From NCBI GenBank assembly GCA_013400975.1, contig WBMZ01006351.1, positions 35,587 to 99,586 on the forward strand: DNA of 64,000 nucleotides. Reading direction: 5' to 3'. Shown here piece by piece: positions 12,404 to 24,200 of the stretch. Each line of letters starts with the position of its first letter. Position 1 is the stretch's first letter. Position numbers and translations under genes: made by a program. Below the pieces are notes generated by a model that did not search any database, had not been told where the DNA came from, and saw nothing but the letters and a program-made list of their open reading frames with translations. Origin of the DNA: Atrichornis clamosus (Eukaryota > Chordata > Aves > Passeriformes > Menuridae).

Positions 12404-12409
12404 TTTATT
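12404..12409 (-). terminator. LRP12: Candidate LRP12 poly(A) signal AATAAA (distal)
   Basis: Minus-strand AATAAA, overlapped by a Pumilio-type TGTAAATA (12413-12406) and followed by the GU-rich TTTGTTGCAGTGATTTTTTT. It would give a 3' UTR of about 2.3 kb. Confidence 0.45.
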
Positions 12410-13068
12410 TACAATTTTCCAAATTCTCAATCAAATTCAACTTCTCAGTTAAACGTGTAGCATTTCTCCTTTAAAACAAATAAAACATTGTGTTCTTTTA
12501 ACATCTGCAATATGGAGTCCATAGGTACATGCTATTTGGGGCATCTAATGGAACAAATTTAGATCACTATGTGTGTTTAACACCGAAGGTATTCTTTGAA
12601 GACTTTCTTCAAAATTTATCTGCCTCAGGGACAAGCATTTCCGTAACCACTTTCTAATGGCAATTAATTAGGAAGGTTTAAAAACCCAGTATTTTTTACC
12701 AGGACATAAAGTTCACATGTACTTCAGGGTGTGTTACCATGTTCCTATTGCAAAGCTGCCTGCTCTGTAAGCAATGCTACTGAAATTAAAGATTACCCAC
12801 AGATTTAGATATTATTCAATGTGAATAAAAATGGCCATTGATGACTTTTACTTGAGTATGTGTAATTATGGGCCAACTTGTACCTGACTGGGTACCAGTG
12901 TGATGTGATCTGTTCTGAAACTTGAAACCACATGGGTCATTATAATAAAATCTTTTACAACTGTATTGCACATAAGGTTCCTCAAAAGCACAAATCTACA
13001 TAACTGCGTCCTGAACTCAGAATTTACCTGCTAACTCTCATGAAAAAATCAACCAGATGGTAAAATCA

Positions 13069-13074
13069 TTTATT
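13069..13074 (-). terminator. LRP12: Candidate LRP12 poly(A) signal AATAAA (proximal)
   Basis: Minus-strand AATAAA followed within 20-30 bases by the U/GU-rich stretch CTGGTTGATTTTTTC, the usual arrangement around a cleavage site. It would give a 3' UTR of about 1.7 kb. Confidence 0.5.
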
Positions 13075-14742
13075 TTTCTCATCCCAGTGTCTGTGAATGA
13101 AGAGAAGAGGGAGAAGATATATACACTTTGGAATCCATTCAATTGTTTGTTTCTCTGCATGTGATTTGTACTTCAGACATGAGGATTTAAAAAAAATAAA
13201 AAGCCAGACAGACCTTGGATTTATCTTTAAAAGTACCTCAAAAACATAACAAAAATTCAATTTAATTTTGATACATATTAAAATTTTAGTCAGTTCTGCC
13301 CGACAGCATAACACGACAGAAATGCACAAGACTTTAAACATGCTTTAAAATGACATTCAACAAAGTATTTAAAATTTAATAAATAGCATACAATCACACA
13401 CAAATACATTTCATACTGGATCTTTAAGCCTACTAAAAAGAGACTGGCAAAGAATAAATAAAACAGTAGTTGACAGTTTTGTTTTTAAAAGGTGTAGTTT
13501 CTTGTTGTGTCACTAGTAGCCACATATTAGGATGCTTATCACAAAATTGGAAGTTATGAGGTTTTTTTTTCTCACTGATCTGTTTTGCTTCAACATGTAG
13601 TATCTTTAAAAAAATACATTAAAAGGGTTTTCTTTTGGTTTTTTTTTTTTTAAACAACCAGTCTGCAACCGAGTAAACCAGTTTTTAAATACAATGAATA
13701 AATAGGGAATTAGTAAAGCAAATTCAATTGCAACAAAAATGCAACACCCCAAGAAAAGAGCCATGGAAATATATAGCCATTGCAATATTAGACAATAATA
13801 GTACTTAAAGTGATAGTGCTTGTGCACTAAGCTCATTAGAGACCTTAATATGATTTTAGTGCAAATCCCTTGAGTCCAAACAAGCTTTATACCCTACAGT
13901 ATTAGGGAAAGATCTATTACCAGTTGGAACGTATTCTGTAGTGTATTTGTACATATCGGATATTTAAAGAACTAACACATATTGTAATATCTTCGGCCCT
14001 TTTTTACCTCAAATCAATTAGACTAATGACTGGGGATTTTACATACTATTTGGCTGTACCATATTAGATAGCAGTTTAGGAAAGTCAGTGCTATAAAAGC
14101 TTTTGCCATCAGTTTATCTATTATGCCTAAATTTCATGTATCATTGCATTTTGTACTTCTGAAAGAAAAATAATGCTCCTGGAGAAAGTTTCTCCTCCCT
14201 TTAAGTAAGTTCACATTATGATGAAATTAAAGAATATTTAGACAAAGTATTGAATAAACTCAAAGAAAAGTACATATTTTACATTAACAATCCTTACCAG
14301 TATTTAGTATATTAAGTTACAAGTATGTTGGCAATAATACAACAGAGTCAATTCCTAAAGGAAAATAATTCTGTACAAATTCACCTGTTAATATGGGGTT
14401 AAACAGGCAGCCAGTAAGTCTTGAGCAGCCATGTTTCAGGTTTGAACTATAGTACCAGGATAAACTAAATTTGAAACTAATGGGGAAAACTTCAGTTTAA
14501 AGAGTAATCCGATTATACTGGATACACACATTGTGTATTCAGAGACATTAACATGTTCACTCTAATAGTTCCATAATGTCATCCAGTATAAGAAAAGTTT
14601 GATAAACCAGACAGGCTAAAATAGCTTAAACATAATGTTGTCCTGGATTTTTTAAAACTAAAAGCTAGTTTTAACTGTGAAGTACAAAACAATGACAGAT
14701 ATTGCTCCAACTTGTACACAATCTTTCCTAAACAATCCGTAC

Positions 14743-15606
14743 CTAGCAGAGTAATAATGCCTCATCGTCACTAGTTTCATTTTTCACTGTTGCCTCTAAG
14801 CAAGTGTCGGGTATCTGGGCAGTGTGCACGATGCCACAGCTCTCACAGGGGCCGTCTCGAGTGCATGACCTTACACTGTGATGTGTTGCACTGTAAGGCT
14901 GTCTAAGCCCTGGTCCTTGATCTGAGCTGAGATCAAGTAGAGGTCTTGAACAGTCATTCATGTCAAAGTCTGATGCTACATCAGAGACTGGAATTAACAT
15001 TTCAACATCATCATCCTCTTCTCTTCCACTTACCCCATTATCAAGCTGTCTCAAAGGACTTTGGTTCTGATTCACTGAGCTTGATCTCCCTAGAGTAAAG
15101 CGCACCCAGCGCAAGCCCTGAGTCATACGGCTTAGTGCGCTCGTCAGCTGGTGGCGTGCGGGGCTTGTGCTCGGGGGCTCTACACTTGTCACTTCTCTTC
15201 CGCCATCCGTGCTGCTGCCACCGCTGCTCTGAGCAGAGGAACTCCCACACGCTCCCACTGTTGCTTCTATTGCTGTTGCAGGAGGGACTTTTTGAGGCAA
15301 GGTGGCAGCAACACCACCGACTGCTCCTGCTGTGTCTCTTCTTTCATTTTCTGTGTCTGTATCATCAGATTCAACTGAAAACAAACTTCTGTGAGTATTA
15401 TTTCTTTCAGCTTCTCTACTAGTACTTTGGCTGGCAACATCATCTCCATCCGCTGAGACCAATGCCAATGATCCAGAATGACGTGACCTTGCAAAATTAA
15501 AAATTCGATTCCAAATGTTACTTGATCTGCCAGCAATAGGAAGTCTGATTGAGGTAAATCCAAGCTGAGATCGTACTGCCAGCCTCAGGTTTTCCAGAAC
15601 TGAAGC
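14743..15606 (-). CDS. LRP12: LRP12 coding exon 7: C-terminal tail and stop (residues 571-857)
   Basis: 864 nt including the TAG stop at 14745-14743. It starts ASVLENLRLAVRSQLGFTSI and ends ETSDDEALLLC. It is a long, largely disordered cytoplasmic tail rich in Ser, Thr and acidic residues (for example SVESDDTDTENERRD), with alanine-, glycine- and serine-rich stretches in the middle that vary more from human than the ends. The last residues contain DEALL, matching the DxxLL sorting signal recognised by GGA adaptors in other receptors and also reading as an acidic dileucine. One residue is missing relative to human near VSADGDDV. Acceptor CATTTAG (15608-15607). Confidence 0.97.
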   Translation of the reverse strand, partial: ASVLENLRLAVRSQLGFTSIRLPIAGRSSNIWNRIFNFARSRHSGSLALVSADGDDVASQSTSREAERNNTHRSLFSVESDDTDTENERRDTAGAVGGVAATLPQKVPPATAIEATVGACGSSSAQSSGGSSTDGGREVTSVEPPSTSPARHQLTSALSRMTQGLRWVRFTLGRSSSVNQNQSPLRQLDNGVSGREEDDDVEMLIPVSDVASDFDMNDCSRPLLDLSSDQGPGLRQPYSATHHSVRSCTRDGPCESCGIVHTAQIPDTCLEATVKNETSDDEALLLC

Positions 15607-18600
15607 CTAAATGAGAAGACAAGCAACAATCAAGTTTTGACAGTCTGTTGGTAATGTTTTAACAAAGAAACAATGAACTGTTGTAAAAAACAGCATATAA
15701 ACACGAAGTTTATATAAATATAGAGTCTTAAATATTAAAACATGTTGCATCTTTAATAATAAGGATCTAGTATATGTAGCAATGGGCCATTTTAAAAACA
15801 AAGTGGGCATGACAAAAGTCTAGATTCTCTAGAGGAAAAAACATTATGAACAGGCAAATTAAGTGGACATACATATGGAAGGGTAATAAAAAAGCATTAA
15901 TTCTGTGTAAGGTACATTCTGCCCAAATCAAGGATTTCTAAATAAAGGCAATATGAAAAGCAAGGCAGTATAACCTGGATATGGAACACTGATTAAAGTA
16001 CAACCACGGAGCCAGCACATCAGACATATAAGATCTATTACAAACAGTCTTACCAAAAAGGTAAAGCAGTCACTGAAGATTTTAGAGTACAGCACATAGA
16101 AAGGTGTCTCTAAAGATCTGAAAACTAAAATCTTCGAGAAAGACGGAACACAGGTGACCACCTTTCCTTATTCACTACCATTGGGCTGCCTCAAAGGGAC
16201 TAAATTAAGGATCTTCTCTAGTAAAGGCTTGTAGTTTGATTTTTTTCCCAGTCTGGTATAATCAGGTAATTCCAGTTTCAAAATGCATTAATGTTTCCGT
16301 TTAAATAAAATTAACTTATGTGTTCTAAACCACACATTTTCCAAATTCAGTATATATTTTCCAGTCATTCAGCTACAGAACAATGCATGCCTGCATCTTC
16401 CTGTTTAACACACTGTGTAACTTTTCAATTGTAAGGTAACACAAACATATTAACACCTCTGACCTAGGGATCCATTACTCAAACTCACAGGAAACACTGC
16501 CTTAGCTAAGTAGCTCAATTCTCAAACAAGGTAGAATATCTTCCAGATGCCCATGATTCTGAAAATATTCACAAATGTGTTTAATCACAGCATAAAGTCC
16601 ATAATTACAAGTTTTTATGAAGATTATGGCAAAAATATAGGATATTCTTCAGAATAGCCATTTTTCCCCAAACACTTAACATGCCTGTATTTCCCTTTGT
16701 TTACAAACACTGAATTTTAGTGTTCTTATGCTGTCACCTTCAGCTGCCTTCCACCATCCTTCAGACAACACAGCACAGTATCCAAACAAAACTTCATGCA
16801 CAACCTACCTCTTCCCTTCCATTAGTTCACAGGATGATTGAATTCAAGCATATAAATATGTATGTACAGCAGCCTTACTTTCAAAACCTACTAAATAGAC
16901 TGCTACTCATCCTTGAAAATCCAGATCTGAAGGCATGTATCAGTTTTAGGCAGAAACCATTACACAGAAATTAGAATATTCAAGATTCCTACAGCTTGAG
17001 ACTTCTAGGAAATCTTGAAATAACTATCTTCAGTTCTACAGATTTGCAATCTTAAGATGTATATATTGCTCAAAACAAAGTTTAGAACACCTTAATACTG
17101 ACTTCCTTCCCCCAACACTTAAACATATTAAAAATTGAGTTTTATAATTTATAGAATTCAATTTACATTGCCTCAATTTTTTACTGATATTCTCTCCTCT
17201 GAAAAACAAGGGTTTTTAACAATGCAACTTCATTGGTTCAATAAAAAAGTTTTTACCATGGAAGCATCAATGCTCTAGAATGACTTTTTCATTACTTTTG
17301 AAGATGAAGACCTGCTCACTACTCTTCCTTATTTTTATGCTACTTAATTGCCTAGTATAGCTACTTCAGTTTTCAAGGCCACAAGTCTTATATGAAATAC
17401 TGGTTTCATAACGGGAATTCAGTAACACTCTCATTGTTCAAAACTATGGTACACGCATCAATATTTTTATGGAGTGTGAAACCATGGTTACATAGAAACA
17501 CTATGACGCAATTACATTTTGTTATGTTTAATTACAAAAGATTGCCATATAGTTCCAATACACTGTAATTCTGAAATTAATTTTAAATGTATCCAAAGCA
17601 ACAGTGGTTAATCCAATTTAAGTCAAACTAAAGAGAAAAGAAAATTTAAAACCTCCAGTACCAATCTCTGACTGCAGTCATTACATGTCTGTGTTTTCCA
17701 GAACTGTCATCTCTATGAGGACATTTCATTTCAGTAAAAAACAAGATCTTTAGGTCACCTTTACGGGATTTCGTGATGAAAAATAGGTTTGAGCAAGCTA
17801 GGTTTTTCTGAAAACCGTAGTTCTTCCTACACATGTTCATGTACACCAAACCTGAAGTGTCCCACACAGGGTAGGGATCTGCAGGAAACATTGGTTTGTT
17901 CCAAGTTGTCTGTACTAGAGGACTTGCACATCTGGGCATGACAACTGCATTGTCTCCACAGACTTCCTTGAGCTAACCCTACTGCCTTAAGAGACTGGTG
18001 AACATAGATCCATCACAAATTGGTGAAGCTTAATTTTGGAAAAGAGGACAGCAAGCCAAATTTGTAGAAGTACAGAACTGGTTTGAAACAGAAACATACT
18101 GATCTTTAATATAACCACAACAACCCATCGAACAAGGACAAGAGATTCTACAGTGTTTACTAAAGGCATTAAGTTCATTACTGAAGTTCAGTGGTAATTT
18201 AGCTATCAAAAAATCTTTACAGTGTCTTATTTCTGACATGTTTTTAAAGCCTCTCATGCATACTGAAATTTATTTTCCTCTTTTGTGCTCCAAAATCCTT
18301 TGTGACAGATCACAGTTGTTTGTGAACATGGTGCATAAAAAAACCTGCCGTAGTCATGTAACTGTTTTTCTTACAGTAAACTTTGCTGTAGGAACTGCAA
18401 GACATAATAAAAGTTAATGCCAACTCTAATACAGCATAGCAGGATTCCTAGACAAAGACTTTTCTTCTATTTCTCACAAGATCTTTATAACGAAAGACGT
18501 TTTAAATTCATCAACCAAGTAAGAACACAGGATCAACCAAGACAGACACAACAGTGTCTATCAGTAAGAAATTAATTCATCAACCAAGTAAGAATTGTGC

Positions 18601-19138
18601 TAATCATCCACCTGTGAATCTGGATGACCAGCCACTGTTAACTACCCTTTACTAGCTTTTATTCTGTTACTCATTCATGTTAATTTTATATGCTATTGCA
18701 GCCTTGCTTTTTCCATCATCTTTTCTATGCACCGTAAGCATAAATGTTCTTATGCACTGTGCATATCAACTATCATTTTGCATTAGAAGTTTTAGTTCTT
18801 CTTTCCCAAGTCTCAAAGTGCTATCTTGCAATCTTAACTTACACAACATAAATACAGAACACACAAATACATCTACCAATCTATTACTTTTCAAGCAAGA
18901 GGGGTTCTTCAGTGTGCATTACTGGCATTATCAACAAAAAAGAAAAAACCTGCAAAGAGAACTGTGGTGTTACTATATCATGATTTTGTCCAATGGCTAA
19001 TCATTAGCGTAAGACTATTGACTTGAAAGGAGGAAAAAGAAATGCTGTATAATAAAAGAATGCAGATGAAAGTTTAAAATATCTTTATTTCAGTCTCCTT
19101 AAAATTTAAGTGCTCTGCCTGCCATTTTGAAATCCTAC
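15607..19138 (-). other. LRP12: LRP12 intron 6 (3.5 kb)
   Basis: AT-rich intron. It holds a 21-base direct repeat (18505-18525 and 18574-18594) and otherwise only chance open frames, the longest about 97 codons on the minus strand at 17646-17939, which I do not recognise. Confidence 0.85.
18505..18594. repeat. 21-bp direct repeat, 69-bp spacing
   Basis: AATTCATCAACCAAGTAAGA followed by A occurs at 18505-18525 and again at 18574-18594, with a partial third copy, ATCAACCAAG, at 18532-18541 between them. It is in LRP12 intron 6. Confidence 0.8.
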
Positions 19139-19271
19139 CTGATTTGGTGAACACACAGGAAAATCTTCAACTGGTGGAATTAAACCCTGGGCAATTAATT
19201 GTCCATAGGATGGAGGAGCTTCTCTTCTTAATAGTTCAGCCTCAACCCTTGACAAATGAGTTTCAAATGAT
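19139..19271 (-). CDS. LRP12: LRP12 coding exon 6: juxtamembrane cytoplasmic tail (residues 526-570)
   Basis: 133 nt encoding SFETHLSRVEAELLRREAPP, then SYGQLIAQGLIPPVEDFPVC and SPNQ, almost unchanged from human. It contains PPSY (residues 545-548), a PPxY-type motif that in other proteins binds WW domains of NEDD4-family ubiquitin ligases. Acceptor TTGAAAG (19273-19272) has a weak pyrimidine tract; donor CAATCAG-like end CAG|GTAGGA. It ends at a codon boundary. The frame continues into the intron, which is read-through. Confidence 0.96.
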
Positions 19272-19490
19272 CTTTCAAAGAGAAAAGAAAGTTCAGAATA
19301 CATAAGACACTGATTTATACATATATTTTAAAGAATAAAGGTACACCAGACTATTATAATCTGAAATAAGAAATGAATGAATTTTTGCTAGTTCAATTGA
19401 ATTTAACTGACGAAGAATATAAAGTCATTCCTATGGGTCTGTCCAGCTGAAACAAGAGCAAAAAAAACCAACCCAACAATAAATTTCTTA

Positions 19491-19512
19491 AAAACAAACA
19501 AACAAACAAACA
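19491..19512. repeat. (AAAC)n microsatellite
   Basis: Five CAAA units in a row in LRP12 intron 5. Confidence 0.9.
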
Positions 19513-19759
19513 GGCCTCAAAACATGGGCTAAATATAAAAAGCACCATGAGTGATGCTTGCATTATTGTAAAAAATTGAAGGATGTATAATCCTGCTATG
19601 AACCTGCCTACAACAGAAGAAACATGCTATTAAATACAGAACATAGATATTAATTGCAAATTAATTAATTGCAGTTTTCTCACACTTTCTTTTTGGTAAC
19701 AACATCTGAAAGCTTAACCCTCAATAGTAAAGTGATCAGAATACTTCTATCCTCCTTTC

Positions 19760-19957
19760 TTCACTGAGTGGTCAGTCACTGGAACAGGCTCCCCAGGGAA
19801 CTGGGTCATGACACCAAGCCTTCAGAGTTCAAGGGGCACCTGGATGATGTTCAGCCATAGTTCTTAGCAAGGTTTAGTCTTAGGTGTCCTGCAAGGAGTA
19901 GGGAGTTACACTTGAGTTCCTTATGGGTCCCTTCCAACCTGAGATACTCTATCATTA
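19760..19957 (+). mobile_element. CR1 LINE 3'-end fragment
   Basis: Recognisable CR1 3' sequence: GTCACTGGAACAGGCTCCCC, AGGGAACTGGGTCATGACACC, TTCAGAGTTCAAGGGGCACC, then a 3' end with CCTTATGGGTCCCTTCCAAC and ATACTCTATCATT. It is in LRP12 intron 5, opposite in orientation to the gene. Confidence 0.88.
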
Positions 19958-20098
19958 ACTAACCTCTTTTTACTGTCAAAGAGAAAGCAACAATGTCTTT
20001 ACAAATCATGTGCAACAATACCTGTATGGCAGTAAGACTACTTCAAGTACAAGCAATAGAAGATACCAAAACAGTTAATAAACTTGAGTTCTACTTAC

Positions 20099-21200
20099 CT
20101 TCGCTCAAACATCCTGAGTGAGTACAATTTACAAGTACATCCCAGTGCAATGACAAGCAGCAACCCACAAATAAGACTCCCAATGACAGCTGCAGTTATC
20201 ACTCTTGTGGGCACGATGACTGGGCAATTCTCCTCATCACTGCCATCGCCACAGTCATCTTGAGAATCACAAACCCAGCTCTCAAACACACAGCGGTTAT
20301 TTTTACAATGAAAATTGCCTGGCTGACAGAAGAAACAATTCTTTTCATCCGAACCATTAGGGCAGTGATTCTGGTAGTTGCAGCGATCTGAACGAGGGTA
20401 GCAAACACCATTGCGAGAGCAGGGAAACTCATCTCTTTGGCACATGGTGCAGTTGGTTTCATCCCTTCCATTTGGACAGTGCCAGTAGCCATCGCAGCGC
20501 TGCTGCTCCGTGTAGCAGCCCCAATTTCCACCGCATGGGATTTCCCAGGGCAAACAGAAGCCATCTACTTGATAGGTTGCATTGAACCCTCTTGCAGCAT
20601 TCACTTTGTCAGCACAAAAATGTACTCTTATCTGTCCTGAGGATGAAACAACTGTGAGGGGAGCATGAGAGTCAAATGCTGTTAGTACACGCAACAGCCT
20701 CCGTGGATTCTCCTCTAATCCATCATATATTTTGACATAGTCTCCATAACCTGTACCATCAAGTTTAAAATCAGTGAATCGCAAGATTACTTTGCGATGA
20801 TCACCAGTGTCTATCAGCCAGGTGCAGTTGCTGCCAGGTGGATAGAAGTCAGGATAGTTGGGAGAACTGAAAGTACCATAAAAGTATTTTAACCACTGCC
20901 CACATGTTGGCACATCACAGTCTATTTCATCTCCCAGGTCAAGACAATCAATGTTACCATCACATTTTAAAGATTCTGGAAGGCAAGTGTAAAGCTTGGT
21001 GAAGCGGGAAAGACACTGGAACTGATTGTTAGCACAAGGCTGAAAGGAAGAAGTTGTTGGAGGATTAGCTTTGGCACAGATTTCTTCATCCGAGTTGTCT
21101 CCACATTCATCCATATTATTGCATTTCCAACTTTCTGGAATACACTTTCCATTAGCACAATGAAACTGGTCACAATCACAACTTGGTTCATCAGATTTCC
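20099..21200 (-). CDS. LRP12: LRP12 coding exon 5: LDL-A1/2, CUB2, LDL-A3/4/5 and transmembrane helix (residues 159-526)
   Basis: An 1102-nt exon. LDL-A1 166-200 and LDL-A2 214-253 carry the calcium-cage type acidic ends (DECGDNSDEE, DCLDLGDEID). CUB2 spans 258-371, LDL-A3 374-409, LDL-A4 412-447 and LDL-A5 450-484, the last ending DDCGDGSDEENC. A hydrophobic segment, ITAAVIGSLICGLLLVIALG (493-512), is followed by Cys-Thr-Cys-Lys, the membrane anchor and a possible palmitoylation site. Potential N-glycosylation sites include NCT at 283 and 408 and NAT at 365. There is a one-residue deletion relative to human after LDL-A1 (AKANPP instead of AKEANPP). Acceptor TTTCAG (21202-21201); donor GCGAAG|GTAAGT. 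Confidence 0.98.
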
Positions 21201-24200
21201 CTGAAAGTAAAAAAAAAAAAAAAAAATTTTAAGAGTTTAGCACTTTATGGTTTGTGTTGCATATTTATTTGCTGCACCAGGTACTTCGAAGGGCAAAGCA
21301 ATTGCTTGAAGTGTCTGTAAACCAGATCAACTTTCAGTAAACTTCAAGATAGAACAGTTTTTTCATGTCGGAATTCCATCAGCATGAATCTTATCTTCAG
21401 CTGCTTTCAGTCAATTAACTTTAACCCAAGCAAGAAAACAATGCTCATTTATACTTATTGAGAAATCTGACTTCTAATATGCTAAAAATAAATTAGAAAA
21501 ATACTCTCTCATCACTCAAAATCCAGAAACATTTTGTGCTGCAGTACCAGTTACCTCCTCAAATTCTTTCCCATAAAAGCAGTCAGACCCTCTCCTGCTT
21601 TCGTAGGTTCCTACTTTGTACCAAAGAATCTAAGGCAAGAAAGGAACTGACAGCTGAAGATTACATACTACCACCAACTGAAGAGAAACCTCTGTTCTTT
21701 TCCTCCTCCCGCTGTTTGGTCCTGCCTCTCCTCCAGCAACTAAGATGAGAGTGCAGCAAATGCAAAAATGTATGCTTGCCTTCACTTATTAAATTTCCAA
21801 TCATGTTAAACACAGAATCATACCTGGGAACCAAGCTATTTCAGTTCTGCAACAACTTAGCTGAGTCAAATACTGCTGTATCATTTTCAACCACTGTTAT
21901 TTCTACAAACCACAGTACAGACTGTAAAACTGGCTCTAAAGCAAACTGTCATGGTCAAAAAATTTAAAACAAGTCTGCAGTGCAGATGGTCCTACACAGC
22001 AGTAATTCAGAAAATAAACTAGACAAATATATATTCACTCTAAGGAACGCTCTCATGCCTGAAGTTTTAATAAGGAAACAGGGAAGACAGCATGATGAAC
22101 TCACTGAAATCCTTATGTTCTCAAGAGAAGCACGTTCTATCTTTTTTTACAAGAGAACAGTTCAGATTGGAATAGAGGCCATCTAATCAAATCATGTGCT
22201 CAAAGCAAGGCTAACTGATGTTTGATTCAGGGTCTTCTCCAAACATGTACTTTTAAAGTTCTGGTGTTTTACTATACAACATGATAAAAGTCTTCACAAC
22301 TAGCCTGAATTTTCCTTGCTGAACTAATCTGCTGTGATAGGTCAAGTCATATTATACCTCTGTTCTCCTTTGTTTTACTTCAGTACACCTTAGAAAGCAT
22401 TAAATACGCTAACTTATAATAATAATAATTTTCCTTTAGAAAAGTGTAACATCATTTTTAAATTTCACAAATGCTAAGGAAGGCAGGAAAAAATGAAATC
22501 AGCAAGAGTGCTTTATGTTATAAGCACTGCTGAAGAGTGTTTAAGTCAACAAATTTGCTGACAGAGAATGAAGAATGAAAGGAGAGCAAAATGTATGTGC
22601 TGCCAGTGATTAATTTTCAGAAAATGTTCATTTCACTAAAAAAAATCCAAAGAACAGATGCAGTATAAATGATACCATCTTCTTGTTCTCTTACATATAT
22701 ACGTATTTATATGCATAAAGTACACTCACACACATACACATGGTTCACAGTATTAGTATGGCAAATAATTAGAACCTTGGCCTTGAACTCAAAACTTTTA
22801 AAATTGAACTACTAGACTTGTCCTACCTAAATTGAATGACTATGCTCCATAGGTGGAGGTAATATAGTAGAATATGCATCATTGAACCTGTTCAAGTACT
22901 GATTATAGTCTAGCTCAATCCTTCTGCATTGCAGAACCTGGAAGAGGTTGAGAAGAAGGCTATAACATGAAGTTATAAATATTGATGGGAATATTGCAGT
23001 ACCAAAACAAGATACAATTTCAACCTAAGCTCCTCCTTCCACAGGCTTTTAAACAATCCATAAATGAGCTGGGATACTCGATCCTGATTTAGCACTTTTA
23101 ATCACCAATCCCACAATCCTTACATCAATAAAATTTACCTATGAATCCAAAATTAGAGTCTTAAAATGATAAGAGACATACAAAATAAGACTAACTTTGG
23201 AAGCTGTACCACAAAAGACTTCAGGATAGTATAAGATAATTAGCAGCACCCATACACAGTTGTAGCCAAAGGACTAACACAATTCTTCCATGCATTTACA
23301 GTGGACATTGACCTCTGTGCTTTTAGTAACTTTATTTTCCACTCTACATCACCATTGGTAATCTCTGTCCCATTTTGATACCAATAATTAAAGAGACTGA
23401 TAAATTAACAGTAGTGGGAGGAAGACAGAGGGAAGAAAGACAAGTAAAAGTAGCATGAAATTTACTTCGTAGTCCAGTACCTTTCCTGTTATGCTTTTTT
23501 GTTACTATTGGTTTGCTTGTTTTAAATGAAATGTAAATATTTACCTGTTAGATATTATTTACTTTAAATTGAACAATTCACATGGCCTATATTCCATGTC
23601 AGGTTTTAAACATGGGGCTCCCTAATGGCCCCTTTAGCACTTGTAATCTGTAGTGTTTCTATTATTCCAGCACAAATAGGCATAACTTGCATCCAAGTAA
23701 CCAAAGTATTTTTGGTTTTTTCCTTTTTCTAAGATGATTTTCCAACTTTGAGAGTAGCCTTAAAAACACTGAATTAAACAGTCTATTAAGGTGTTAGTCT
23801 GAGCATTACTGCATGATGCTAATGAGAAGAAACCAAACATAATGGCACAGTTGAATGTACAGCGGAAGTGCTAGCATTTTAGGAGTCTCTTTTTGACCAC
23901 CAGAAGCAGAAATGATCAAATGATTATTAAAGCAGAGTTGTCAATCCTCTTACATACAGGTCAGTTTAAAACATAGAAAGAACACTGGTCACTGAAACAC
24001 TACACTTTCACCTCTATTGTGAAATACTTCCTACATATCTTATCAAACATAGGGACCAAGCTCAATCCAAAGTTTCAGTAAGGCTTGTTTATTAAAAAAT
24101 GAACAGACCTCCCCAAAATAAAACCTCTTTCTTTTAAGAAAGACATTTATAAACATAGGACTAAAGTCTTAAGGACTCTCATCTACAACACTAAATAGAA

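Larger units (their letters stand above)
12404..14742 (-). other. LRP12: LRP12 3' UTR (extent inferred)
   Basis: Very AT-rich sequence directly after the stop codon, without repeats or continuing open frame. Two good polyadenylation signals (13069-13074 and 12404-12409) suggest a UTR of about 1.7 or 2.3 kb. Which one is used cannot be read from the DNA alone. Confidence 0.6.
19272..20098 (-). other. LRP12: LRP12 intron 5
   Basis: An 827-bp intron that contains an (AAAC)n microsatellite (19491-19512) and a CR1 3' fragment (19760-19957). Confidence 0.85.

Noticed and set aside
15135..15422. Plus-strand open frames opposite LRP12 exon 7
   Set aside because: They are antisense shadows of the GC-richer coding exon, with low-complexity cysteine/leucine content and no recognisable family.
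14743..15468. 241-codon open frame taken as an independent protein starting at 15468
   Set aside because: Its apparent start is a TTG leucine codon inside LRP12 exon 7. The coding exon begins at 15606 with a splice acceptor.
17646..17939. 97-codon minus-strand open frame in LRP12 intron 6
   Set aside because: No family resemblance, no flanking splice signals examined that fit a LRP12 phase, and no counterpart in the known protein.
20199..20564. 121-codon minus-strand frame within exon 5
   Set aside because: It is the wrong reading frame of the LDL-A repeats. The correct frame gives the conserved LRP12 ectodomain.
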